Below are positions 1-7,000 of a DNA stretch of 8,549 nt, piece after piece (position 1 is the stretch's first letter; every line of letters starts with the position of its first letter). Source of the DNA: CALZFJ01 sp964459845 (GTDB lineage: Bacteria > Bacteroidota > Bacteroidia > Bacteroidales > Muribaculaceae); contig CAYWOC010000051.1 of the NCBI GenBank assembly GCA_964459845.1, forward strand, positions 1 to 8,549, given 5' to 3'. The notes beneath the pieces are model-generated. The model had not been told where the DNA came from and searched no databases. It saw only the letters and a list, made by a program, of their open reading frames with translations. The translations under genes were made by a program, and so were the position numbers.

Positions 1-645
1 CTGCACATTATGGAATGTGCTGGCAGGTATGTCTTGGAATGGTATTCCAAAATCATCCATTGAGGACAACAGCCCAAATCCTTCGATAAACTTGTCAACT
101 CCGCCCTCAAAATTAAAAACTTTTCGGTGCGTAACTCCAATTATAGTGTCCGTTATACTCTTGACCACACGGTTGAGATATGAAGCACCGAATTTAAAGA
201 CTTCGCCTACCTTTGCATTCATATCATAAACAAGAGTCTCTTGGTCCATTTCGGGGTCTGCACGATTATCTACGCCCCAATTAGCTTCACGTGAATATTT
301 GCTGTTTACCAGACAATACACTTTCCTGTCTTCTTCACGCATAAAGGAAATCAAGTTGGCTGTTTTCAGGTCAAGCTCATTTTCCCGGTATCTGTAACAT
401 TTCTTATAGGTATTTCCATTTATTACCGTGTCGCCTTTCAGTTGCTCTCGGTAAAAAATATAATAGTCTCCCATATAACCGCCATAACCTACCAAGTCAT
501 CAACATAAATGGGGACAATACGTTCCACTTTATGCCCCCATTCCACACCTTCGCGCACGATGGGAACGTAGTCGCTGCTGTCGTCGGCAAGAAGCGGCAA
601 TGTCGTAATCGCTGCCAAAACCATCGAAAGTATTAAATTTTTCAT
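1..645 (-). CDS. Secreted protein of unknown function, C-terminus beyond the window
   Basis: The reverse strand is open from an ATG at 645 to the window edge, giving 215 codons with no stop, so the protein is cut by the window and not by mutation. The first 20 or so residues (MKNLILSMVLAAITTLPLLA, then DD) form a typical Sec signal peptide, so the product is probably exported to the periplasm or beyond. The mature part starts with YVPIVREGVEW, contains LKGDTVINGNTYKKCYRYRE around residues 70-90, and ends with IEGFGLLSS. From memory, the combination of VREGV-W, KGDTVINGxTYK and an EGFG or EGIG motif recurs in uncharacterised secreted proteins of gut Bacteroidales; I know no assigned function. 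It starts six bases after the stop of the small secreted gene upstream, so the two are probably cotranscribed. No Shine-Dalgarno is visible, as is normal for Bacteroidota. Confidence 0.8.
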   Translation of the reverse strand, partial: MKNLILSMVLAAITTLPLLADDSSDYVPIVREGVEWGHKVERIVPIYVDDLVGYGGYMGDYYIFYREQLKGDTVINGNTYKKCYRYRENELDLKTANLISFMREEDRKVYCLVNSKYSREANWGVDNRADPEMDQETLVYDMNAKVGEVFKFGASYLNRVVKSITDTIIGVTHRKVFNFEGGVDKFIEGFGLLSSMDDFGIPFQDIPASTFHNVQ

Positions 646-651
646 CACTTA

Positions 652-879
652 TTAATTTTTGGTTCTTTTCAATATTTTCAATTCCGCACCCTTTGCCGCC
701 ACAAACGACCGCTTTATATTTGTCGATGCTGCCTCTATCGTCAAGCAACCTCCTTTCTCCACGAAGGATGAATCTTGAATAGCTCCTATCGCCACTTGTC
801 CGTCGCTGTTCACCGAAAGCTGGGCATAGGATGTGGCACAGGCTGCGCACATCAATAATAAAGTAATTTTCTTTTTCAT
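652..879 (-). CDS. Small secreted protein of unknown function (75 aa)
   Basis: This complete 75-residue frame starts at an ATG at 879 after an AT-rich leader. Residues 1-19 (MKKKITLLLMCAACATSYA) are a clear signal peptide with likely cleavage before QL, leaving a mature protein of about 56 residues. The mature part opens with LSVNSDGQVAIGA, resembling the repeated 'VNSDGxVGIG' openings of Bacteroidota surface and fibre-like proteins. It then has short glycine-punctuated beta-like segments (GGCLTIEAAS, KGAELKILKR), as in stacked-strand modules. Two cysteines lie in the signal peptide and one in the mature part. The gene is followed after six bases by the second secreted gene, suggesting a two-gene operon and possibly a shared job at the cell surface. 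It could be the shortened remains of a longer protein, but nothing in the frame is broken. An overlapping frame at 530-850 has no signal peptide or family features and is a shadow. Confidence 0.68.
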   Translation of the reverse strand: MKKKITLLLMCAACATSYAQLSVNSDGQVAIGAIQDSSFVEKGGCLTIEAASTNIKRSFVAAKGAELKILKRTKN

Positions 880-921
880 AAGAATTGTTTTTATGTAAAT
901 TTTGTTTATTGTTTCTTCTCT

Positions 922-929
922 TTTGTGAT
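922..929. repeat. 8-bp direct repeat, left copy (target site duplication)
   Basis: TTTGTGAT directly abuts the left terminal inverted repeat of the 930-1093 element and is repeated exactly at its other end. The match stops at eight bases on both sides, as expected for a duplicated target site. Confidence 0.75.
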
Positions 930-1093
930 GTAACTATTCAGCGGTAAAGAACATAAATTCATCTTGATAATCAATGAATTATAAAATCGAGCATATACAA
1001 ATTATAGTAAATGATGTCATTTCGAGACTTTCTGTCACAATTGTACATTCACAAGTTGCTGATATTCAACATCCATTATCGCTGAATAGTTAC
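930..1093. mobile_element. MITE-like element, probably IS66-derived, 164 bp
   Basis: The element begins with GTAACTATTCAGCG (930-943) and ends with its exact reverse complement (1080-1093). The similarity continues imperfectly inward, giving 19 matches in 22 positions (930-951 against 1072-1093). TTTGTGAT stands immediately outside both ends in direct orientation, which is the mark of an 8-bp target duplication. The 136-bp interior is AT-rich and has no open frame, so the element carries no transposase and would need one supplied in trans. IS66-family elements are known for termini starting GTAA and 8-bp duplications; that assignment is by inference. The exact duplication suggests a fairly recent insertion. 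It lies in the leader of the secreted-protein operon, between its predicted promoter and the ATG at 879. In the transcript the two ends could pair into a long stem. An invertible promoter was considered and is less likely. Confidence 0.72.
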
Positions 1094-1101
1094 TTTGTGA
1101 T
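1094..1101. repeat. 8-bp direct repeat, right copy (target site duplication)
   Basis: TTTGTGAT directly abuts the right terminal inverted repeat of the 930-1093 element and is the partner of the copy at 922-929. Removing the element and one copy restores a continuous sequence upstream of the secreted-protein operon. Confidence 0.75.
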
Positions 1102-1110
1102 TAAGCATTA

Positions 1111-1143
1111 CAAAATTACAACAAGTTTTTTAAAAAAAGCAAT
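1111..1143 (-). promoter_or_regulatory. Predicted Bacteroides-type promoter for the secreted-protein operon
   Basis: On the minus strand, TAATTTTG (1118-1111) fits the TAnnTTTG -7 consensus. ATTG (1143-1140), a three-of-four match to the TTTG -33 box, lies 21 bp upstream. The predicted start is near 1104, only a few bases before the MITE-like element, giving a leader of about 225 nt to the ATG at 879. The surrounding sequence is very AT-rich, so chance matches are possible. Confidence 0.5.
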
Positions 1144-1574
1144 AAAATAATATACTTAAATATAATTAATTTAATTGTTTTTTTAAGACAAATTTATTTA
1201 TGTGATAAATGTTTCTCACTCGAAACTTGCGCAAATCCGCAATTCGATGATGTGACAATTCGCAACATTAATGGATTTGAGGCATCTAAGTGAAAGAAAT
1301 ACAACAAGGATGCGCTATCGCCACAACTATCATATAGATGCTTTTTTATCAGGCGGTAGCACTTTTATTTTGCTTGGGTGACGAGCAGCGATTTCTCCAA
1401 TCCACATAGAGGCATCCGAGGAGGTGACACCACATCCATACATCGCTGCGACAATGCCACCAAGTCCCCTCCCCTATCAGCCTCACAAATGACGCACAGC
1501 GAAGCGACATAAAACGCAACCCAAACATCTCTCAAAGAGATATTTGTATCGGCAAATAAACAGGCAAATTATAA

Positions 1575-1606
1575 CATTTTCGGGGCGGATTTTACCATTT
1601 TCGGGG
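1575..1606. repeat. Two 11-bp direct repeats 21 bp apart
   Basis: CATTTTCGGGG occurs at 1575-1585 and again at 1596-1606. Counting the TAn before each copy, 13 of 14 positions agree. The period of 21 bp is two helical turns, so both copies face the same side of the DNA, as in a protein-binding site or the end of an IS element. The pair lies just beyond the tRNA-Leu terminator. IS21-family ends are known to carry several short direct repeats, but no transposase is nearby and the link is speculative. Confidence 0.5.
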
Positions 1607-1610
1607 ACTT

Positions 1611-1652
1611 AAAAAAATCGGTTGCATCTTTCTAATCAAGATGCAACCGATT
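1611..1652 (-). terminator. Rho-independent terminator of tRNA-Leu
   Basis: A perfect 15-bp stem (1616-1630 with 1638-1652, core CGGTTGCATCTT) encloses a 7-base loop. On the minus strand it is followed by a run of seven T (1617-1611). It lies about 60 bp past the 3' end of the tRNA-Leu gene, with nothing else upstream to terminate. On the plus strand there is no T-tract, so it acts in the minus direction. Confidence 0.88.
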
Positions 1653-1714
1653 GATTACCTTTGCTTTAACCGCAAATTCTCTGCTATGCCGAAAGATTTC
1701 TGAGCGGCTATGTG

Positions 1715-1796
1715 TGCGCATGAAGGGACTCGAACCCCCACTCCTCACGGAACTAGATCCTAAGTCTAGCGCGGCTACCAATTACGCCACATGCGC
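1715..1796 (-). tRNA. tRNA-Leu (anticodon UAG)
   Basis: This is an 82-nt class II tRNA that reads CUA-type leucine codons. The acceptor stem pairs GCGCATG (1796-1790) with CATGCGC (1722-1716), and the discriminator is A (1715), as is usual for leucine tRNAs. The anticodon arm is CTAGA-CTTAGGA-TCTAG, with TAG at 1762-1760. A long variable arm (TTCCGTGAGGAGT, stem TCC/GGA) marks the class II type. The T arm has the TTCGAGT loop; its stem GGGGG/CCCTT includes two G-U pairs. The 3' CCA is not encoded, so it must be added after transcription. It stands alone as a single-gene unit between its own promoter and terminator. Confidence 0.97.
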
Positions 1797-1806
1797 AAAA
1801 GCAGTG

Positions 1807-1837
1807 CAAAGGTAGGTATTTTTCCTAAACTTGCAAA
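1807..1837 (-). promoter_or_regulatory. Promoter of tRNA-Leu
   Basis: On the minus strand TTTG (1837-1834) is followed after exactly 19 bp by TACCTTTG (1814-1807). Both match the Bacteroidota sigma-ABfr consensus perfectly. The predicted start is near 1800, a few bases before the mature 5' end of the tRNA at 1796. This is the best promoter match in the window. Confidence 0.88.
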
Positions 1838-1963
1838 ATTTTCGAGCATTTTTTTGAATTCACCTATTTTCCACACACCAAAGCAGGTTCAATCGTCAAG
1901 TGCAAATTCATCTTTTCTCACAATTTTTTCTTCTTGCCAGTGCTGAATCTCGTGGTTTTTACC

Positions 1964-1971
1964 TAAATTTG
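1964..1971 (+). promoter_or_regulatory. Predicted -7 promoter element upstream of the Crp/Fnr gene
   Basis: TAAATTTG fits TAnnTTTG and points to the regulator gene. No TTTG stands 19-21 bp upstream, so the -33 part is weak, which would suit a promoter needing an activator. The predicted start is near 1978, giving a leader of about 150 nt. Confidence 0.42.
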
Positions 1972-1980
1972 TATAAAGAA

Positions 1981-2045
1981 AAGATATGGCACGGCATAAC
2001 AGATTGTACATTGCGCCATTTTGCTATGCCCGCATTTTGTATCTT
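1981..2045 (+). other. Possible structured leader of the Crp/Fnr mRNA
   Basis: Nested inverted repeats are visible: AAGATA (1981-1986) with TATCTT (2040-2045), and inside them GGCATA (1993-1998) with TATGCC (2025-2030), the latter extended past a mismatch by CA/TG. A competing pair, ATGGC (1985-1989) with GCCAT (2015-2019), would exclude these. The structure would sit at the very 5' end of the mRNA if the predicted promoter is right. It fits no riboswitch class that I recognise and lies in AT-rich DNA where short stems arise by chance. Confidence 0.28.
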
Positions 2046-2084
2046 CTCTCCCGGCGCATAAAAATATGAGCGTTTTTTTATGAC

Positions 2085-2104
2085 TTAAATATCTTAATAT
2101 TTAA
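2085..2104. promoter_or_regulatory. 20-bp palindrome before the Crp/Fnr gene, possible operator
   Basis: TTAAATAT and ATATTTAA are perfect 8-bp arms around the spacer CTTA, ending 23 bases before the ATG at 2128. Dimeric Crp/Fnr regulators bind palindromes of this size and often control their own gene. The arms do not match the classic TGTGA or TTGAT half-sites, and AT-only palindromes arise easily by chance. Confidence 0.3.
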
Positions 2105-2127
2105 TAGAACAAGATTATTTTTTGAAT

Positions 2128-2811
2128 ATGGAAAGTATGTTTGAGATATTGATGGATTTACCTCTCTTTCAAGGCGTGAGCCGTGAAAAGCTTTCGGAGC
2201 TGATAGAGAAAACCCCATTTCATTTTCTTAAATTTGCTGACGGCGACAGGATTATCGAAGCCGGCGAACAATGCACCCATGTGCGATTCGTAATCTCAGG
2301 TGAAGCACGACTCGAAACAACGAGCCAAATGCGCCGAGTGACTGTGAGCGAAACCATGTCAAGCCCATGCGTTCTCGGTCCGGAATATCTTTTTGGTCTT
2401 GAAACAAGCTACCCATTCCGAGTGACCGCAAAAGGCACTTGCGGCATACTTCAAATCACAAAAGCCGACTATGTAAACATATTGCTGAGCGACAAGGTAT
2501 TTCTCTTCAATGTGCTAAACATCCTCTCGCGGAAGTCGCAGAAGAGCGCATCTAATATCCTCGCCATTTCAAGCGGTTCGATTGCCGAAAGACTGTCATA
2601 CTTCATCTTGTCGCTCACCCACCGAGGCGCAAAGGAGATAAAGCTGAATTTCAAGCAGAAAGACCTATGCACAATCCTCGGTACACAACGCTCATCTTTC
2701 ATATCTGCCATCGCAAAAATGAAAGAAGATGGCGTTCTCGACTTCAATATGTCGGAAATCAACATCAACGACAGACAGACACTGCTCGACATCCTCCATA
2801 CAGAAGACTGA
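2128..2811 (+). CDS. Crp/Fnr-family transcriptional regulator
   Basis: This 227-residue cytoplasmic DNA-binding regulator has the two-part layout and usual length of the family. An N-terminal cyclic-nucleotide-binding-like beta-barrel (about residues 12-125; motifs FADGDRIIEAGEQ and VRFVISGEARLE) is joined by a long dimerisation helix (about 125-150) to a C-terminal winged helix-turn-helix (about 150-220; FKQKDLCTILGTQRSSFISAIAKMKEDG). The Fnr-type N-terminal cysteine cluster is absent, so it is not an iron-sulphur oxygen sensor, and the effector is unknown. I chose the ATG at 2128; a TTG at 2122 would add two residues and has no better context. A palindrome lies just upstream and could be an autoregulatory site. 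The efflux genes follow 142 bp downstream on the same strand with no terminator visible between, so control of or cotranscription with the pump is plausible but only inferred from position. Confidence 0.9.
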   Translation: MESMFEILMDLPLFQGVSREKLSELIEKTPFHFLKFADGDRIIEAGEQCTHVRFVISGEARLETTSQMRRVTVSETMSSPCVLGPEYLFGLETSYPFRVTAKGTCGILQITKADYVNILLSDKVFLFNVLNILSRKSQKSASNILAISSGSIAERLSYFILSLTHRGAKEIKLNFKQKDLCTILGTQRSSFISAIAKMKEDGVLDFNMSEININDRQTLLDILHTED

Positions 2812-2918
2812 CGCTATACACTTATAGCTCCCAGCTAAACGCATATGAGCCATAAAAAAATGGAAAAATAGAACAGTTTTGCCGAAATATATAGAAGTAG
2901 CCGACATAAATATCAGCG

Positions 2919-2926
2919 TAACTTTG
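2919..2926 (+). promoter_or_regulatory. Predicted -7 promoter element for the efflux operon
   Basis: TAACTTTG matches TAnnTTTG and lies 27 bp before the ATG of the membrane-fusion gene, giving a leader of about 20 nt. The nearest TTTG (2878-2881) is 37 bp upstream, too far for a normal -33 box. The promoter may therefore need an activator, or the genes may be read through from the regulator gene. Confidence 0.38.
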
Positions 2927-2953
2927 AAACCACAAAACAATTAATCACCGACT

Positions 2954-4009
2954 ATGATAAAATATAATCTGACACGGCTGGCGGCATTGCCAGTGGCAGC
3001 CCTATTGCTCGGGATTCTCAATGCAAGCTGCTCGCAAGAGAAAACTTCTCACGAAAAAAAGCCCATATCTGTAAAAACAATCACTGTGACCGACCATTCT
3101 GGCATCAATGGGCATGAATACGTAGGTATCGTGGAGGAAAAAAACGGAACTGTGCTGAGTTTTGAAGTTCCCGGAAACATTACATTGCTTGCTGCCAACG
3201 AGGGCGACCGAATAGTCCGCGGACAACTGCTCGGCAAAATATCCCCAACCACACTGAAAGAAGCCCACCAATCCACACTCGCCACACTGAATCAGGCTCG
3301 CGACGCATATCGGCGCATGAAGCCGCTGCATGAGCAGAAGGTCATCTCAGAGATGCAATGGGTGGATGTGGAAAGCAAGCTGCACCAAGCCGAAGCTGCC
3401 GAACGCATCGCAAAAGAGCAACTGAGCCACACATCGCTATATGCACCTTTCAGCGGAGTGATTGCCGCCCGATATGCCGATAATGGTATGAACGTCATAG
3501 CTGGACAACAGATATACAAACTTGTGGACATATCCACTGTGAATGTAGTGATTTCCGTTCCTGAGGACGAAATCTCCAGCATCTCAAATGGGGCAAAGGC
3601 TCAAATCAAAGTCAAGGCCGCCGACGGCGCGACCCTCGAAGGCCGTGTGACAGAAAAGGGCATCACCGCCAACGCAGTATCTCACACTTATGACGTGAAA
3701 ATATCGACCGCCAATCCTTCTCGCCGACTGATGCCCGGCATGGTGTGCGAAGTGATCCTGACCGGCAACCGCAATGAAGGACAGCAGCAACACGCCATAA
3801 TAATCCCCCAAAGCTGCATCAAGCTCGACACCGATGGCTTGCGCTTCGTGTGGGTAGATGTGAACAATGTGGCCCGTCAGCGTGCCATAACCACCGGCGA
3901 CTTCGTGGATGGCGGCATCGAGGTGCTGCAAGGGCTGAAGAATGGCGATAAAGTGATCACCGACGGCTCGCAAAAGGTGAGCGAAGGCATGAAAATCACG
4001 ACTGAATAA
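2954..4009 (+). CDS. RND efflux membrane-fusion lipoprotein (HlyD/AcrA family)
   Basis: This 351-residue periplasmic adaptor links the inner-membrane RND pump to an outer-membrane channel. The N-terminus (residues 1-25) is a lipoprotein signal with the acylated cysteine at 26 (ILNASC, a loose lipobox), so the protein is probably anchored by lipid. The first half of a lipoyl-like barrel-sandwich fold covers about 65-100 (FEVPGNITLLAANEGDRIVRGQ). The alpha-helical hairpin follows (about 100-160, rich in Ala, Gln and Glu), then the second lipoyl half (LYAPFSGVIAARYADNGMNV, 162-181). A beta-barrel domain (about 190-270, VPEDEI, MPGMVCEVIL) and a membrane-proximal domain (about 280-351, GLKNGDKVITDG) complete the usual order. 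Length and architecture are normal. It is followed after 27 bp by the RND transporter, so the two form one operon. The transported substrate cannot be told from the sequence. Confidence 0.94.
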   Translation: MIKYNLTRLAALPVAALLLGILNASCSQEKTSHEKKPISVKTITVTDHSGINGHEYVGIVEEKNGTVLSFEVPGNITLLAANEGDRIVRGQLLGKISPTTLKEAHQSTLATLNQARDAYRRMKPLHEQKVISEMQWVDVESKLHQAEAAERIAKEQLSHTSLYAPFSGVIAARYADNGMNVIAGQQIYKLVDISTVNVVISVPEDEISSISNGAKAQIKVKAADGATLEGRVTEKGITANAVSHTYDVKISTANPSRRLMPGMVCEVILTGNRNEGQQQHAIIIPQSCIKLDTDGLRFVWVDVNNVARQRAITTGDFVDGGIEVLQGLKNGDKVITDGSQKVSEGMKITTE

Positions 4010-4036
4010 TTTTTCAAGAAGAAGCACAAATATATT

Positions 4037-7000
4037 ATGATGAACAACAAAAGCTCCAATCAGCTCAAGCCGAAACCTAGAAGCTTCATAGAAGCGGCTA
4101 TGAGCTATCACAATATTGTCATACTGCTCGTATCGATGCTTGTGATAACAGGAATCACAGGCCTTATATGTATGCCTAAACAGGAAATGCCCGAATTCAC
4201 GATTAGGCAGGGAGCTGTCGTGGCTGTGTACCCGGGCGCCACATCAAGCCAAGTGGAGGAGCGCGTAACCAAGCAGCTCGAAGACTTCATATTCACATAC
4301 AAAGAGGTAAACAAGAAAAAGACCTATTCGCAAAGCAAGGACGGAATGGCAATAATCTACATCGAGCTGAACGGCAATATAGAGGACAAAGACGCTTTCT
4401 GGTCGAAATTCAAGCACGGACTGGCTGGCTTCAAGTCGAGCTTGCCGGCTGGGGTATTGGCTCTGCAAGCTGTGGACGATATAGCCGACACCTCGGCACT
4501 GCTTATCACCATCGACAGCAAGCAGAAAACTTACCGTGAGCTGCGCGAATATCTCGACAACCTGAAAGAACGGTTGCGGCGAATCGACGCTATTTCCAAC
4601 TTGCGCACCTACGGGCTGCAAAACGAGCAGATATCCGTATATCTCGACCAGAACAAACTTGCCAAATATGGCATCGGACCTTACACCCTGCTCAACGACC
4701 TTGCTCTGCAAGGATTCACCACTTTAAGCGGAAAAGTTGATACCGACAGACAAACTTTGCCTATACACATCACCGACTCCTACAACACCAAGCGCGATAT
4801 TGCCGAACAGATAGTCTTCCACGATGCTTCGGGCGATATAATAAGGCTTAAAGATGTGGCACACATCGTCAGAGAATATCCCGAACAGAACAAATACATC
4901 ACCAGCGACGGCAGAAAATGCGTGCTGCTATCGGTGGAGATGCGCAAAGGAAACGACATCGTGAAAATGGGCGAAGAAGTGAAAAAGCAGTTGGCTGAAT
5001 TTGAAGCATCAATGCCCGACGATGTGCATATCAACACAATCACCGACCAAAGTAAGGTGGTCAGCGAATCGGTCATCAATTTCCTTCGCGAACTTCTTAT
5101 TTCGGTTCTTGCCGTTATCTTGGTTGTGATTCTGCTTATGCCTCGCCGTGTGGCAGAGGTATCAGCCATGTCAATCCCTATTACCATTTTCAGCTCGGTG
5201 GGGCTGTTCTTTATGTTCGGCATGGAGCTGAATACAGTGACACTCGCCGCACTGATAGTGACACTCGGAATGGTGGTAGATGACTCGGTGGTGATTATCG
5301 ACAATTATATGGAGAAGCTCGGACAAGGGATGCCTCGATGGGATGCAGCAGTGGCAGCTCCTCGCGAGTTTTTCATGTCGGTGCTGTCAGCCACACTGTC
5401 GATAAGCCTCACGTTCTTCCCATTCCTGTTCACGATGACAGGCGATATGGGCGACTTTGTACAGTCATTCCCATGGGCAATGTTCATCATCCTGAGCATA
5501 TCGCTAAGCGTGTCGCTGCTCCTCACTCCATATCTTCAATACCGACTTATCGACAAAGGCATAACCACCGAGCCAGCATCAGCTAAAAAGCGCAAAATGC
5601 CGCTCGACTATCTGCAAGACGGATACTCATGGCTGCTCGCACGCTGCTTCGCCCACCCGCATATCACCGTTGCTACGGCAGTGATTCTGCTGGCGGTAGG
5701 CGCAACTGTATTCATCAACTTGCCGCAGCGCATGATGCCTATCGCAGAGCGAAACCAATTTGCCGTAGAGTTCTATTTGCCTAACGGCACATCAGCCAAA
5801 CGCACAGCCGCCATAACCGACAGTATGGAACATATATTGAAACGCGACCCACGAGTCACAGCCGTGACCATCTTCATAGGTCAAGGCTCACCTCGATTCA
5901 ATGTCACTTATGCCCCACAAATCGGAAGCACAAATTTTGCACAATTCATAGTGAACACCAAAGACAATGCTTCGACGGCTGCCGTTCTCGACGAATATGC
6001 CGACAAATACACCGAAGCATTTCCCGATGCCCATATCCGATGGAAACAGATGGACTACAACAATGCCACCTATCCTATCGAGATACGCATCAGCGGCGAC
6101 ACAATCGCAACACTCCAGCACGCCGCAAAACTTGTGGAACAATGTATGCGCGACATCGACGGAATCACAATGATACGCACCAACTTTGAAGAGCCAACTC
6201 CAGGCATCAGCATCACACCCAACGACACCGAAGCCAACCGCCTCGGCGTGAACAAGGCACTCCTTTCTGCCGACCTCGCAATACGCTATGGCGACGGTGT
6301 GCCTGTCACTACAATGTGGGAGGGCGACTACCCGGTGAGCATCGTGCTGAAGTCTGCTCAAAAGCCAGACTACTCCGCTACCGCACTCCGTGATGAATAC
6401 ATTCCTGTGATGGGCGGAATATCGGCTGTACCGTTGCGGCAATTAGCTGCCATTTCACCCGACTGGACTCAGGGCTGCATTGTCAGAAGAAACGGTGTAA
6501 GAACCATCTCGGTGACTGCCGAGCCAATGCGTGGCTTCAACGCAGATTTGCTGACAGAGCAACTTGAGACCAAAGTTGCCGAGCTGAATCTTCCGTCGTC
6601 GCTGACCATTACCACAGGCGGCATGGCTGAAAGAGACCGCGAGACGATGCCAATGGTGGCTTCAGGCGTATTGATTGCTGTCGTCATCATATTCTTCATC
6701 CTTTTGTTCCACTTCAAGAAAATCAGTCTTGCGCTCGTCAATCTGTCGGCAATGGCTCTGTGCATATTCGGCGCAGCGATTGGGCTTGTCATCACCGGCT
6801 ATGATGTGAGCATAACGTGCGTGCTTGGTGTGGTGAGCCTTATGGGCATTCTTGTGCGCAACGGCATTATAATGCTCGACTATGCCGAAGAACTGCGCCG
6901 CGACGAGGGCTTGACGGTGCGCGATGCGGCACAACACGCCGGCGAACGGCGAATGCGCCCCATATTCCTCACCTCGGCTGCTGCAAGCGTCGGTGTGCTG

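Larger units (their letters stand above)
1102..1610. other. Gene-poor intergenic region
   Basis: No convincing protein or RNA gene was found. Bases 1102-1210 are extremely AT-rich and contain the promoter described at 1111-1143. Bases 1300-1545 are clearly GC-richer and hold a minus-strand frame of 59 codons (1528 to 1349) rich in Trp and Cys, with no signal peptide, family motif or start context, so it is not called as a gene. GCTATCGCC near 1314-1322 can pair with GGCGGTAGC near 1352-1360 across a loop of about 29 bases. A small palindrome, ATCTCT-CAA-AGAGAT, sits at about 1527-1541. The contrast in base composition suggests a composite origin, perhaps remnants or a dispersed repeat. Confidence 0.5.

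Noticed and set aside
530..850. 106-codon minus-strand frame overlapping both secreted genes
   Set aside because: It overlaps two better frames that have signal peptides, and its own composition looks like a shifted reading of them.
930..1093. Invertible promoter (phase-variable switch) flanked by inverted repeats
   Set aside because: Inverted repeats around a segment upstream of a surface-protein operon first suggested this. The exact 8-bp direct repeats just outside the ends fit a transposition duplication better. No good TAnnTTTG promoter lies inside, and no recombinase gene is near.
1282..1347. Plus-strand terminator (GCATCTA/TAGATGC followed by six T)
   Set aside because: The arms are only 7 bp with a loop of about 46 bases, and no plus-strand gene lies upstream to terminate.
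1349..1528. 59-codon minus-strand frame as a small protein gene
   Set aside because: It has no signal peptide, family motif, promoter or start context, and its Trp/Cys-heavy composition is unlike the real genes here. It is kept only as a possible repeat.
2128..2811. Fnr-type iron-sulphur oxygen sensor
   Set aside because: The N-terminal cysteine cluster needed to hold the cluster is absent; only scattered cysteines are present.
3584..6442. Long antisense frames opposite the adaptor and RND genes (for example 3584-4111, 5888-6442)
   Set aside because: These are shadows of the strongly coding plus strand. They have no family motifs or start signals.
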